A stretch of 64,000 bases of DNA from Pseudomonas fluorescens. GTDB lineage: Bacteria > Pseudomonadota > Gammaproteobacteria > Pseudomonadales > Pseudomonadaceae. The DNA lies in NCBI RefSeq assembly GCF_902497995.1, contig NZ_CABVII010000009.1, positions 124,001-188,000 of the forward strand, written 5' to 3'. The notes beneath the pieces were generated by a model. It made no database searches and was not told where the DNA came from. It saw nothing but the letters and a program-made list of their open reading frames with translations. Both the position numbers and the translations under genes were made by a program. Every line of letters begins with the position of its first letter. Within the stretch, counting starts at the first letter, position 1. Below are positions 56,089 through 64,000 of the stretch, one piece after another.

Positions 56089-57184
56089 ATGGAAATCAAC
56101 CCGATCCTTAACAGTATCAAGGACCTGTCCGAGCGCTCCGAAACTATTCGGGGGTATCTTTGACTACGATCAAAAGCATGAGCGTCTGACTGAAGTCAAT
56201 CGCGAGCTTGAAGATCCGTCTGTCTGGAACAACCCGTCGTACGCTCAGGAACTGGGCCGCGAGCGGTCCCTGCTGGCCCAGATCGTCGAAACCCTCGACG
56301 AAATGCACAGTGGCCTGGCCGACGCCAAGGACCTGCTGCTGATGTCCGCCGAAGAAGAAGACCAGGCCGCCGTCGATGACGTCGCTGCCGAAGTCGAGCG
56401 TCTGCGCGAATCCCTGGAAAAACTCGAATTCCGTCGCATGTTCAGCGGTGAGATGGACGCCAACAACGCTTACCTGGACATCCAGGCCGGCTCCGGCGGT
56501 ACCGAGGCCCAGGACTGGGCCAACATCCTGCTGCGCATGTACCTGCGCTGGGCCGACAAGCGCGGCTTCGACGCGACCATCATGGAGCTGTCCGCCGGTG
56601 AAGTCGCCGGGATCAAGGGCGCTACCGTGCACATCAAGGGCGAGTACGCCTTTGGCTGGCTGCGGACCGAAATCGGCGTGCACCGCCTGGTGCGCAAGAG
56701 CCCGTTCGACTCCGGCAACCGTCGTCACACCTCGTTCTCGGCCGTGTTCGTGTCGCCGGAAATCGATGACAACATCGAAATCGACATCAACCCGTCGGAC
56801 CTGCGCATCGATACCTACCGCTCCTCCGGTGCCGGTGGTCAGCACGTAAACACCACCGACTCGGCTGTCCGTATCACCCACGTACCGTCCAACACCGTGG
56901 TCAGCTGCCAGAACGAACGTTCCCAGCATGCCAACAAAGACACCGCGATGAAAATGTTGCGGGCGCGCTTGTACGAGCAGGAAGTGCAGAAACGCAACGC
57001 TGCCTCGCAAGCCCTGGAAGACACCAAGTCGGATATCGGCTGGGGTCACCAGATTCGCTCCTACGTGCTCGATGCGTCGCGGATCAAGGATTTGCGCACC
57101 AACATCGAACGCAGCGACTGCGACAAGGTGCTCGACGGCGACATCGACGACTACCTGATAGCCAGCTTGAAACAAGGGCTCTAA
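56089..57184 (+). CDS. prfB: Peptide chain release factor 2 (with programmed +1 frameshift)
   Basis: RF2 recognises UGA and UAA stops. The gene is in two frames: 24 codons from ATG 56089 end at an in-frame TGA (56161-56163), and reading resumes in the +1 frame ([18 protein letters not shown]...) to TAA 57182, giving 364 residues, the normal length. The GGQ catalytic motif is in [16 protein letters not shown]. lysS follows, as in other Pseudomonas. Confidence 0.97.
56149..56164 (+). promoter_or_regulatory. RF2 autoregulatory frameshift site
   Basis: GGGGGTATCTTTGAC: a Shine-Dalgarno-like GGGGG three bases before the slippery CTT-TGA-C. Low RF2 slows reading of TGA and raises the +1 shift, the classic RF2 feedback. 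Confidence 0.95.
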
Positions 57185-57221
57185 GGCACGCGCTACAGGA
57201 TCTGCGGACACTACGCGGTCC

Positions 57222-57246
57222 TGTAGGAGCGAGGCTTGCCCGCGAA
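57222..57246 (+). repeat. Single REP copy
   Basis: A GTAGGAGCGAGGCTTGCCCG copy between prfB and lysS with no inverted partner. Confidence 0.8.
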
Positions 57247-57295
57247 CCCTGCCGCCAGGCAGGGGCAACGAACCCGTGATGGAATTTTTAAAGAC

Positions 57296-58798
57296 ATGAG
57301 CAACCTAGAACTCGACCCGCAAGCCCTGCAACAGGAAGAAAACTCCCTGATCGCCCTGCGCAAGGAAAAGCTGGCTGCCGAGCGCGCCAAGGGCAATGCC
57401 TTCCCCAACGACTTCCGCCGCGAAAACTACTGCGAAGATCTGCAGAAGCAATACGCGGACAAGACCAAGGAAGAGCTGGCAGAGGCTGCAATCCCGGTCA
57501 AGGTTGCCGGTCGCATCATGCTCAACCGTGGCTCGTTCATGGTGATCCAGGACATGACCGGGCGGATCCAGGTTTACGTCAACCGTAAAACCCTGTCCGA
57601 AGAAACCCTGGCCGCGGTGAAAACCTGGGACATGGGCGACATCATCGCAGCCGAAGGCACCCTGGCCCGTTCCGGCAAGGGCGACCTGTACGTTGAAATG
57701 ACCCAGGTGCGCCTGCTGACCAAATCCCTGCGCCCGCTGCCGGACAAGCACCACGGCCTGACCGACACCGAGCAGCGCTATCGCCAGCGTTACGTCGACC
57801 TGATCGTCAACGAAGACGTGCGCCAGACGTTCCGCGTGCGTTCGCAAGTGATTGCGCACATCCGCAGCTTCCTGATGCAGCGTGACTTCCTCGAAGTCGA
57901 AACGCCGATGCTGCAAACCATTCCTGGTGGTGCGGCGGCCAAGCCGTTCGAAACTCACCACAACGCGCTGGACATGGAAATGTTCCTGCGTATCGCGCCG
58001 GAGCTGTACCTCAAGCGGCTGGTTGTTGGTGGGTTTGAAAAGGTGTTCGAGATCAACCGCAACTTCCGTAACGAAGGCGTTTCGACTCGTCACAACCCGG
58101 AATTCACCATGTTGGAGTTCTACCAGGCTTACGCCGACTACGAAGACAACATGGACCTGACCGAGGAACTGTTCCGCGAGCTGGCGCAGCTGGTGCTGGG
58201 CAGCACCGACGTGCCTTACGGCGACAAAGTGTTCCACTTCGGCGAACCGTTCGTGCGTCTGTCGGTGTTCGACTCGATCCTCAAGTACAACCCCGAGCTG
58301 ACCGCTGACGACCTGAACGACATCGACAAGGCCCGCGCCATCGCCAAGAAGGCCGGGGCCAAGGTGCTGGGCTTCGAAGGTCTGGGCAAGCTGCAGGTGA
58401 TGATTTTCGAAGAGCTGGTCGAGCACAAGCTCGAGCAACCGCACTTCATCACCCAGTACCCGTTCGAAGTGTCGCCGCTGGCTCGCCGCAACGACGAGAA
58501 CCCGAACGTCACCGACCGTTTCGAGCTGTTCATCGGCGGCCGTGAAATCGCCAACGCCTATTCCGAGTTGAACGACGCGGAAGACCAGGCCGAGCGTTTC
58601 ATGGCCCAGGTGGCCGACAAGGACGCTGGCGACGACGAGGCCATGCACTACGACGCCGACTTCGTCCGCGCGCTTGAATACGGCATGCCGCCAACGGCCG
58701 GTGAAGGTATCGGCATCGACCGCCTGGTGATGCTGCTGACCAACTCCCCGTCGATCCGCGACGTGATCCTGTTCCCGCACATGCGGCCGCAAGCGTAA
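57296..58798 (+). CDS. lysS: Lysyl-tRNA synthetase (class II)
   Basis: A 500-residue class II enzyme charging tRNA-Lys. It has the N-terminal OB anticodon domain ([26 protein letters not shown]) and class II motifs 1-3 (motif 2 in [32 protein letters not shown]; motif 3 in [30 protein letters not shown]). ATG 57296 (MSNLELD) matches the family; the 20 codons upstream come from the REP region. Confidence 0.97.
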   Translation: MSNLELDPQALQQEENSLIALRKEKLAAERAKGNAFPNDFRRENYCEDLQKQYADKTKEELAEAAIPVKVAGRIMLNRGSFMVIQDMTGRIQVYVNRKTLSEETLAAVKTWDMGDIIAAEGTLARSGKGDLYVEMTQVRLLTKSLRPLPDKHHGLTDTEQRYRQRYVDLIVNEDVRQTFRVRSQVIAHIRSFLMQRDFLEVETPMLQTIPGGAAAKPFETHHNALDMEMFLRIAPELYLKRLVVGGFEKVFEINRNFRNEGVSTRHNPEFTMLEFYQAYADYEDNMDLTEELFRELAQLVLGSTDVPYGDKVFHFGEPFVRLSVFDSILKYNPELTADDLNDIDKARAIAKKAGAKVLGFEGLGKLQVMIFEELVEHKLEQPHFITQYPFEVSPLARRNDENPNVTDRFELFIGGREIANAYSELNDAEDQAERFMAQVADKDAGDDEAMHYDADFVRALEYGMPPTAGEGIGIDRLVMLLTNSPSIRDVILFPHMRPQA

Positions 58799-58810
58799 GT
58801 GTTTCAACTA

Positions 58811-58839
58811 AAAAGCCGCCTGAAATGGGCGGCTTTTTA
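58811..58839 (+). terminator. Terminator after lysS
   Basis: AAAAGCCGCC-TGAAAT-GGGCGGCTTTTT hairpin, 12 bases after the stop. Confidence 0.92.
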
Positions 58840-58900
58840 TTGCCTGTCTGGTACAAACGTATCAATTGGTTACTTTTGAAGTAAGAGAGGAATACCTGTC

Positions 58901-59617
58901 GTGAACCGTGCAATGGCTCAAGAGGGTGCAGCGGGTATCGCCACTGCGGTCGCGGAAAGTGTTCAGTACCAGGGTCGCAAGGCCAGCCGACAGGGCAGCG
59001 AGCAGCGTCGACAGGACATTCTCGATGCGGCGATGCGCATTGTCGTGCGCGATGGCGTGCGGGCCGTACGGCACCGTGCGGTGGCCGCCGAGGCTGGTGT
59101 GCCGCTGTCGGCCACCACTTACTACTTCAAGGATATCGATGACCTGCTCACCGATACCTTCGCCCAATACGTGGAACGCAGCGCGGCCTTCATGGCCAAG
59201 TTGTGGGCCAGCAATGAAGGTCTGCTGCGTGAGATGGTCGCCTATGGCGATGGCAGCCCCGAATCCCGCTCACAACTGGCAGACGACATTGCGCGGCTGA
59301 CGTCCGACTATGTTCATCATCAACTGCAGACCCGTCGCGAGCATTTGATGGCCGAGCAGGCGTTCCGTCAGGAGGCGCTGTTGAACCCGCGTCTGGCGGA
59401 ACTGGTGCGCTCGCACCAGCAAATTCTCCTGCAGGGCACCTGCCACTTTTTCGAGGTATTGGGTTCCCGCGAACCACAACAGGATGCCAAAGTGTTGACG
59501 GCGATTATCGGACGGATGGAATATCAGGGCCTGCTCAACGACGCCGAGCCTGCAGCCGAAGCCGAAATGCTCGGTATCCTGACGCGCTACATGCACTTGG
59601 TCCTGGCGTCGGTGTAA
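58901..59617 (+). CDS. TetR-family transcriptional regulator
   Basis: A 238-residue regulator. The helix-turn-helix lies at about residues 40-80 (RRQDILDAAMRIVVRDGVRAVRHRAVAAEAGVPLSATTYYFKDIDDLL) and the C-terminal ligand-binding domain fills the rest. GAGAGG lies nine bases before a GTG at 58901; an ATG at 58913 is also possible. Target genes are unknown; relatives sit in the same place after lysS. Confidence 0.9.
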   Translation: MNRAMAQEGAAGIATAVAESVQYQGRKASRQGSEQRRQDILDAAMRIVVRDGVRAVRHRAVAAEAGVPLSATTYYFKDIDDLLTDTFAQYVERSAAFMAKLWASNEGLLREMVAYGDGSPESRSQLADDIARLTSDYVHHQLQTRREHLMAEQAFRQEALLNPRLAELVRSHQQILLQGTCHFFEVLGSREPQQDAKVLTAIIGRMEYQGLLNDAEPAAEAEMLGILTRYMHLVLASV

Positions 59618-59638
59618 CTCCTCGGGACAACTCATCCC

Positions 59639-59730
59639 TGTAGGAGCGAGGCTTGCCCGCGAAGGCGATATGTCAGTCAACGTGGATGTTGAATGTTAAA
59701 CCGCCTTCGCGGGCAAGCCTCGCTCCTACA
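59639..59730. repeat. REP pair (inverted)
   Basis: GTAGGAGCGAGGCTTGCCCGCGAAGG and its inverse enclose about 40 bases, between the TetR and lipoprotein genes. Confidence 0.85.
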
Positions 59731-59778
59731 GGGTTCGATGGCCATCCGGAGTCCGCGTATGTTCATAGGGAGTGTTGA

Positions 59779-60333
59779 ATGAAAACCTGGCGTGTCGTTG
59801 TGATCGCCTTGACGTTCCTGCTGCTCGGCGGCTGTCTGGTAACCTTCAAGGAGCCACTGCCCGCCAGCGACCCCGCGCCCAAAGGGTTGCTCGGCAAATG
59901 GACCAGCACCAACGCCTGGGGCGAACCGATGAACCTGGAATTGTCACGCGTCAGTGGCAATCGCTATCAGGCGGTCAGCTACTTCAAGGCCAAACCCCGG
60001 GAGCGCGAAGCCTATCCCTTCACGATGTCGCACCATGGCAGCCGCTGGTATCTGTCAGCGAAGGTGCCGGCGCAGTTCGGCGGCCATTTCATCATCGCCG
60101 GCTTCGAACTCACCGATAAGCAGGAACTGGTGGTCTACAACCTCGACCTCGAGCAGATCAACCAGGCCCTGGGGCAGAAAGTCCTCAGCGGCGAAGGCTT
60201 CCAGACTGACGATGGCGATGGCGTGCTGATCGACACCGGCATGGACCAGGTGTTCGCCTATCTCGACGATCCGGCCAATTCCGATGTGTTCGTCGAGGCG
60301 GTGCGCTATCAGCGCCTGGCCAAAACCAAATAA
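59779..60333 (+). CDS. Putative lipoprotein of unknown function
   Basis: A 184-residue protein with a lipoprotein signal (MKTWRVVVIALTFLLLGGC; lipobox LLGGC with Cys19) and a beta-rich mature part (LLGKWTSTNAWGEPMNLELSRVSGNRYQAVSYF). Probably anchored to the outer membrane. GGGAG precedes the ATG. It is followed by the DUF1704 gene 35 bases on. Function unknown. Confidence 0.8.
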   Translation: MKTWRVVVIALTFLLLGGCLVTFKEPLPASDPAPKGLLGKWTSTNAWGEPMNLELSRVSGNRYQAVSYFKAKPREREAYPFTMSHHGSRWYLSAKVPAQFGGHFIIAGFELTDKQELVVYNLDLEQINQALGQKVLSGEGFQTDDGDGVLIDTGMDQVFAYLDDPANSDVFVEAVRYQRLAKTK

Positions 60334-60368
60334 CCCAGCACGTAACGGTTTTTCTACAGGAGTTTCGG

Positions 60369-61646
60369 GTGGACGATTACCAGCAGTCGATACGCATTTT
60401 GTCCGATCGCATTGTGCTGGCGCAGACGCCGATTCGCGTCCTCGATGCAGTGAAGTGGGACGACACCATTCGCAAGGGATTCCTCAAGGCCAAGGGCAAG
60501 GAAATGCCGGCAGTGGACCGCGATTATTACCTGAACCGGCCACTGTCCTTCGACTCCAGCAAAGTGAAGCTGGAATTCCAGAACATCGAGCGCGACATCA
60601 CCCGTCAGCTCGGCCAGTTCAACCCGGTTGGCCAGATCATGCGCCGCATGTGCAAGGAATACCGCATGGTGGTGCGCATGCTCGAAGCGCGGGGCACCGA
60701 GGATTTCGGCCTGATTTCCCAGGAACTGTACGGCGCCGCGTCCGACGCATTCCATGCTGGCGACCCGACCCTGTCCGACCTGGGCCTGATGCTCTCCGAT
60801 TACCTGAACAACATCGACGGCCGGGGAGACCTGAAGGACGAACCGAAGACCCTCACCGCCAAGGACGCCGTGGATTTATTGCAAAACCGGTTGAGCAAGG
60901 TATTTGGCGAAGCCGAGGACACCATTCGGGTGTTCGAGTCCGACGGCATCGTTGCCGATGCGGCGGCGGGCGCCGACTACATCAAGATTCGCACCGACGC
61001 GATGTTCAACGAGCGTGACGTGCGCGCCCTGGAAGTCCACGAAGGGCTGGTGCATGTGGGCACCACGCTCAATGGCCTGAACCAGCCAATCTGCACCTTC
61101 CTGTCCAAGGGGCCGCCCTCGTCGACGGTGACCCAGGAAGGCCTGGCGATCCTGATGGAAATCATCGCTTTCGCCTCTTACCCGAGTCGCCTGCGCAAAC
61201 TGACCAACCGCACCCGCGCCATTCACATGGTGGAGGAGGGCGCCGACTTCCTGCAGATCTTCGAATTCTTCCGCGAGCAGGGCTTCGAAATGGCCGAAAG
61301 TTATGGCAACGCCAGTCGAGTGTTCCGCGGTTCGGTGCCGACAGGTCTGCCGTTTACCAAAGACTTGTCCTACCTCAAGGGCTTTATCATGGTCTACAAC
61401 TACATTCAGTTGGCCGTGCGTAAAGGCAAGCTGGAGCAGATACCGCTGTTGTTTTGCGGCAAGACCACGCTGGAAGACATGCGCACCCTGCGCCAGCTGG
61501 TGGATGAAGGCCTGGTGGTACCACCCAAGTACCTGCCGGAGCAGTTTCGCGACATGAACGCGCTGTCGGCGTGGATGTGCTTCTCCAACTTCCTCAATCA
61601 CTTGAGCCTGGACCGGATCGAGGCGGATTACTCCAACATCCTGTGA
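60369..61646 (+). CDS. QEGLA-motif protein (DUF1704, flavohemoglobin expression-modulating)
   Basis: A 425-residue protein of DUF1704. The name-giving motif is visible as VTQEGLAILMEI, with HEGLVHVGTTLNG just before it, together resembling a zinc peptidase HExxH-like arrangement. Start is GTG 60369 with AGGAG nine bases before. The link to flavohemoglobin comes from early annotation and its mechanism is not clear. Confidence 0.87.
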   Translation: MDDYQQSIRILSDRIVLAQTPIRVLDAVKWDDTIRKGFLKAKGKEMPAVDRDYYLNRPLSFDSSKVKLEFQNIERDITRQLGQFNPVGQIMRRMCKEYRMVVRMLEARGTEDFGLISQELYGAASDAFHAGDPTLSDLGLMLSDYLNNIDGRGDLKDEPKTLTAKDAVDLLQNRLSKVFGEAEDTIRVFESDGIVADAAAGADYIKIRTDAMFNERDVRALEVHEGLVHVGTTLNGLNQPICTFLSKGPPSSTVTQEGLAILMEIIAFASYPSRLRKLTNRTRAIHMVEEGADFLQIFEFFREQGFEMAESYGNASRVFRGSVPTGLPFTKDLSYLKGFIMVYNYIQLAVRKGKLEQIPLLFCGKTTLEDMRTLRQLVDEGLVVPPKYLPEQFRDMNALSAWMCFSNFLNHLSLDRIEADYSNIL

Positions 61647-61658
61647 GCAACTAGGACC

Positions 61659-61750
61659 CTGTAGGAGCGAGGCTTGCCCGCGAAGAACGATAACGCGGAG
61701 CATCCATTAAACCGTGTCATCGTTCTTCGCGGGCAAGCCTCGCTCCTACA
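61659..61750. repeat. REP pair (inverted)
   Basis: GTAGGAGCGAGGCTTGCCCGCGAAGA and its inverse, with matching CGATAAC-side bases that lengthen the stem. Confidence 0.85.
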
Positions 61751-61807
61751 GGGGGTGGATTTGCCACAGGATCGTATTCCAACCCGAATTTTGCGAGGTT
61801 TCATCGG

Positions 61808-62722
61808 ATGAGATTCCTCGGCATCGTCTGCCTTCTCCTGACCTTGAGCGGTTGCAGCGCTTTGCTGTTCTACCCCGAGCCAGGCCAACTGTTCACCCCG
61901 GAAAAAGCCAGACTCGAATTCCGCGATGTCACCCTCACCACCGCCGACGGCATCAGGCTGCACGGCTGGTGGCTGCCGGCGAAAAAAGGCGTCGAGGTCA
62001 AAGGCACGGTGCTGCACCTGCATGGCAACGGCGGCAATCTGCCCATGCATCTCGGGGGAAGTTGGTGGCTGCCCAAGCAAGGCTATCAAGTGCTGCTGGT
62101 GGACTATCGCGGTTACGGCCTGTCCGAAGGTGAGCCGTCGCTGCCGGCGATCTACCAGGACATCGATGCCGCGTTCAAATGGCTCGACCAGGCCCCCGAG
62201 GTTCAGGGCAAGCCGCTGATCCTGCTGGGCCAGAGCCTTGGTGGATCGATGGCCGTGCATTACCTGGTTCAACACCCCGAACGCCAGAAGCAACTCAAGG
62301 CCATTGTCCTCGACGGCGTGCCCGCCAGTTACCGCAGCGTCGGCCGGTTTGCCCTGAGCAACTCATGGCTGTTCTGGCCGTTCCAGGTGCCACTGTCGTG
62401 GCTGGTGCCGGACGGCGACAGCGCCATCCACTCGATGGCGCAGCTCAATGGTGTGCCGAAACTGATCTATCACAGCATCGACGATCCGATCGTGCCTCTT
62501 TCCAACGGCATCCGTCTGTATCAAGCTGCGCCGCCCCCGCGGGTGCTGCAACTGACCCGTGGTGGTCATGTGCAGACGTTCGCCGACCCGGTCTGGCGCA
62601 AAGTCATGCTGCGCTACCTCGACGATCCGCAGCATTTCAATGGTCTGCGCCGTCTGGGCGAGATACCGAATTACCCGGCCGCCCCGAATTCCGAAGATGA
62701 ACCACCAGAGAGTCCGCAATGA
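61808..62722 (+). CDS. Alpha/beta hydrolase, lipoprotein-like N-terminus
   Basis: A 304-residue protein with signal MRFLGIVCLLLTLSGCSALL (lipobox TLSGC), then an alpha/beta hydrolase fold with the nucleophile elbow GQSLGG and a late histidine in TRGGHVQTF. DDPIVPLSNG supplies the acid. Similar to YfhR/Bem46 proteins; the substrate is unknown. The next gene overlaps its end by four bases. Confidence 0.88.
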   Translation: MRFLGIVCLLLTLSGCSALLFYPEPGQLFTPEKARLEFRDVTLTTADGIRLHGWWLPAKKGVEVKGTVLHLHGNGGNLPMHLGGSWWLPKQGYQVLLVDYRGYGLSEGEPSLPAIYQDIDAAFKWLDQAPEVQGKPLILLGQSLGGSMAVHYLVQHPERQKQLKAIVLDGVPASYRSVGRFALSNSWLFWPFQVPLSWLVPDGDSAIHSMAQLNGVPKLIYHSIDDPIVPLSNGIRLYQAAPPPRVLQLTRGGHVQTFADPVWRKVMLRYLDDPQHFNGLRRLGEIPNYPAAPNSEDEPPESPQ

Positions 62723-63048
62723 GTGAAGAACGTAACGCAATCCCGCTGATCATCACCGGTATCTGCAGCATCCTCGGCACCGTCGGCGCCCTGTGGTGGT
62801 ATGGCTACCTGCACTTTGCCAAACCGGAAGATGCGCTGCTGCTCAGCGACTTCACCCTGCTCAAAACCGCGCCCGGCGAAGACTACAAGGTCTCCCTGGA
62901 ACCGGCCGCGCAAGTGGCCCAATGCATCGATGGCGTGCTGGTGATGTTCGACACTGAACAGAAAGGCCTGAGCGGCGTGTTGGTCAACAACAAGAAAAAG
63001 GCCGTGCGCTGCATCGGGCAGGAAACCCCGCAGAAGCTCGAGGAGTAA
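62719..63048 (+). CDS. Small membrane-anchored hypothetical protein
   Basis: A 109-residue protein with one membrane segment near the N-terminus (NAIPLIITGICSILGTVGALWWYGYL) and a soluble tail with two cysteines (QCIDGVLVMFD, VRCIGQE). It overlaps the hydrolase gene (ATGA). Function unknown. Confidence 0.8.
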   Translation: MSEERNAIPLIITGICSILGTVGALWWYGYLHFAKPEDALLLSDFTLLKTAPGEDYKVSLEPAAQVAQCIDGVLVMFDTEQKGLSGVLVNNKKKAVRCIGQETPQKLEE

Positions 63049-63078
63049 GCCAGTCCTGGTCGCAGCACTGATCAAGGG

Positions 63079-63166
63079 TGGGAGCGGGCTTGCTCGCGAA
63101 AGCGGTGTGTCAGGCTACATATATTTTGAATGTTAAATAGCTTTCGCGAGCAAGCCCGCTCCCACA
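63079..63166. repeat. REP pair (inverted)
   Basis: GTGGGAGCGGGCTTGCTCGCGAAAG and its inverse enclose about 40 bases. Confidence 0.85.
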
Positions 63167-63183
63167 GGGTTAAGTGATAACCC

Positions 63184-63221
63184 AAAAAAAGCCCCGCCTG
63201 AGCAGATCAGGCGGGGCTTTT
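63184..63221. terminator. Terminator between convergent genes
   Basis: AAAAGCCCCGCCTGA and TCAGGCGGGGCTTTT form a strong stem that can serve the small membrane protein gene and the OmpA-type gene. Confidence 0.92.
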
Positions 63222-63238
63222 GCGTTACTGCGTGACGC

Positions 63239-64000
63239 TTAGTTCGAGCTGACCGCCGAACGCGGAATCACCGGCTGGTTATCATTGGAAATAGTCACTT
63301 CCACCCGACGGTTCATTGCACGACCCGAAGCGTTGCCGTTTTCAGCAACCGGATATTCCTTGCCATAACCCTGGGCAACGATGCGCGCTGGATCAACGCC
63401 CATTTTCACCAAAGCCATGCGCACGGAGCCGGCGCGGCGCTCGGACAGCGACTGGTTGTGTGAAGCCGTGCCGGTGCTGTCGGTATAACCTTCGACAATC
63501 GCCTTGCGGTCCGGGTTTTCCTGAAGGAACTGCGCCAGTTTGTTGATATTGACCAGGCCACTGGATTTCAGGTCGGCCCGGTCGGTGGCGAACAGCACGT
63601 CACCGAAGGTCACCAGGGTGCCGCGATCGGTCTGCCTGGCGTTCAGGCTGTCCTGCAACTGTTTGATCTGCTGGTCGCGGGCATCCAGGCGGGCCTGGGC
63701 ACGTTGCGCAGAAGCGTTCTTCAGGTTGGCTTCAGCGGTGCGCAGGGCAATGGTCTGCTTCGCCACTTCGACGCGCTGGTTGGTCAAGTAGGCAAGCTGG
63801 TCGACCTTGGCCTGGTCTTGCTTGTCCAGGTAGGCCTGGTCGGCCTTGTCCAGGTAATCGCTGGCGTCCTTGGTTTCCAGTGCCGCGACTTTGCTGGCTT
63901 GCGGGTTGGCTTGCAGGCCGCTGTAGTTGGTGCGGGCCTGTTCCAGGTTCGCGTTAGGCGGCGTGGAGCAGGCCGCCAGTGCAACACTTGCAGCCAGCAG
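63239..64000 (-). CDS. lptF: OmpA-family outer-membrane lipoprotein (5' end outside window)
   Basis: At least 254 residues. From the right edge inward: the end of a lipoprotein signal (LLAASVALAACSTPP, lipobox LAAC), a helical, repeat-like segment (YLDKADQAYLDKQDQAKVDQL), and a C-terminal OmpA peptidoglycan-binding domain (VTFGDVLFATDRADLKSSGLVNINKLAQFL...YTDSTGTASHNQSLSERRAGSVRMALV). It should tie the outer membrane to peptidoglycan. The name follows its place and likeness to P. aeruginosa LptF; only a few residues seem missing. Confidence 0.85.
   Translation of the reverse strand: MLAASVALAACSTPPNANLEQARTNYSGLQANPQASKVAALETKDASDYLDKADQAYLDKQDQAKVDQLAYLTNQRVEVAKQTIALRTAEANLKNASAQRAQARLDARDQQIKQLQDSLNARQTDRGTLVTFGDVLFATDRADLKSSGLVNINKLAQFLQENPDRKAIVEGYTDSTGTASHNQSLSERRAGSVRMALVKMGVDPARIVAQGYGKEYPVAENGNASGRAMNRRVEVTISNDNQPVIPRSAVSSN

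Overview
The window is a piece of a Pseudomonas chromosome, most likely from the P. fluorescens group. It is GC-rich and studded with the short inverted repeats (REP-like, 'GTAGGAGCGAGGCTTGCCCGCGAA' and 'GTGGGAGCGGGCTTGCTCGCGAA' types) that mark these genomes. From memory, the backbone order (nagA, nudix genes, purT, ffh-rpsP-rimM-trmD-rplS, xerD-dsbC-hom-thrC, recJ, wspABCDEFR, prfB-lysS-tetR, lptF-like) matches the conserved Pseudomonas order. No tRNA, rRNA or CRISPR array was seen.

Layout. 1-9.8 kb: amino-sugar catabolism (nagA with its GntR regulator), an L,D-transpeptidase, two Nudix hydrolases, a gamma carbonic anhydrase, purT, an MFS transporter, a CorC/CBS membrane protein and a CcsA-like protein. 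10-13.6 kb: the translation and secretion cluster ffh, rpsP, rimM, trmD, rplS. 13.8-27.1 kb: xerD, dsbC, hom, thrC, a DUF3509 protein, a substrate-binding-type protein, a CoA-transferase, yaeQ, recJ, an old yellow enzyme and opgD. 27.5-31.8 kb: a rearranged accessory block with two toxin-antitoxin modules, a BRO-N protein and a truncated aldehyde dehydrogenase. I read it as an old tandem duplication. 31.2-36.9 kb: a ydcSTUVW-like operon (polyamine/GABA-type ABC transporter plus gamma-aminobutyraldehyde dehydrogenase). 38.1-46.6 kb: a complete wsp chemosensory operon ending in the diguanylate cyclase wspR.

46.6-56.1 kb is an accessory island between wspR and prfB, which are neighbours in relatives as I remember them. 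Its edges are decayed insertion sequences (an IS3-type remnant on the left; an IS66-type remnant on the right, itself invaded by a 344-bp element with perfect 24-bp terminal inverted repeats). Its core (47875-54017) is visibly richer in A+T and carries one co-directional set: a 37-residue acidic peptide, a small possibly frameshifted gene, an HpaB-like flavin monooxygenase, an M24 (Xaa-Pro) peptidase, an SbnA-like PLP enzyme, an orotate phosphoribosyltransferase paralogue with an altered catalytic loop, a LOG-type nucleotide phosphoribohydrolase and an HpaC-like flavin reductase. I do not recognise this combination. It looks like a small biosynthetic pathway, perhaps for a modified amino acid or heterocycle with a peptide involved, and it is the best candidate here for an undescribed system.

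56.1-64 kb returns to core genes: prfB with its programmed +1 frameshift, lysS, a TetR regulator, a lipoprotein, a QEGLA-motif (DUF1704) protein, an alpha/beta hydrolase, a small membrane protein and an OmpA-type lipoprotein running off the right edge.
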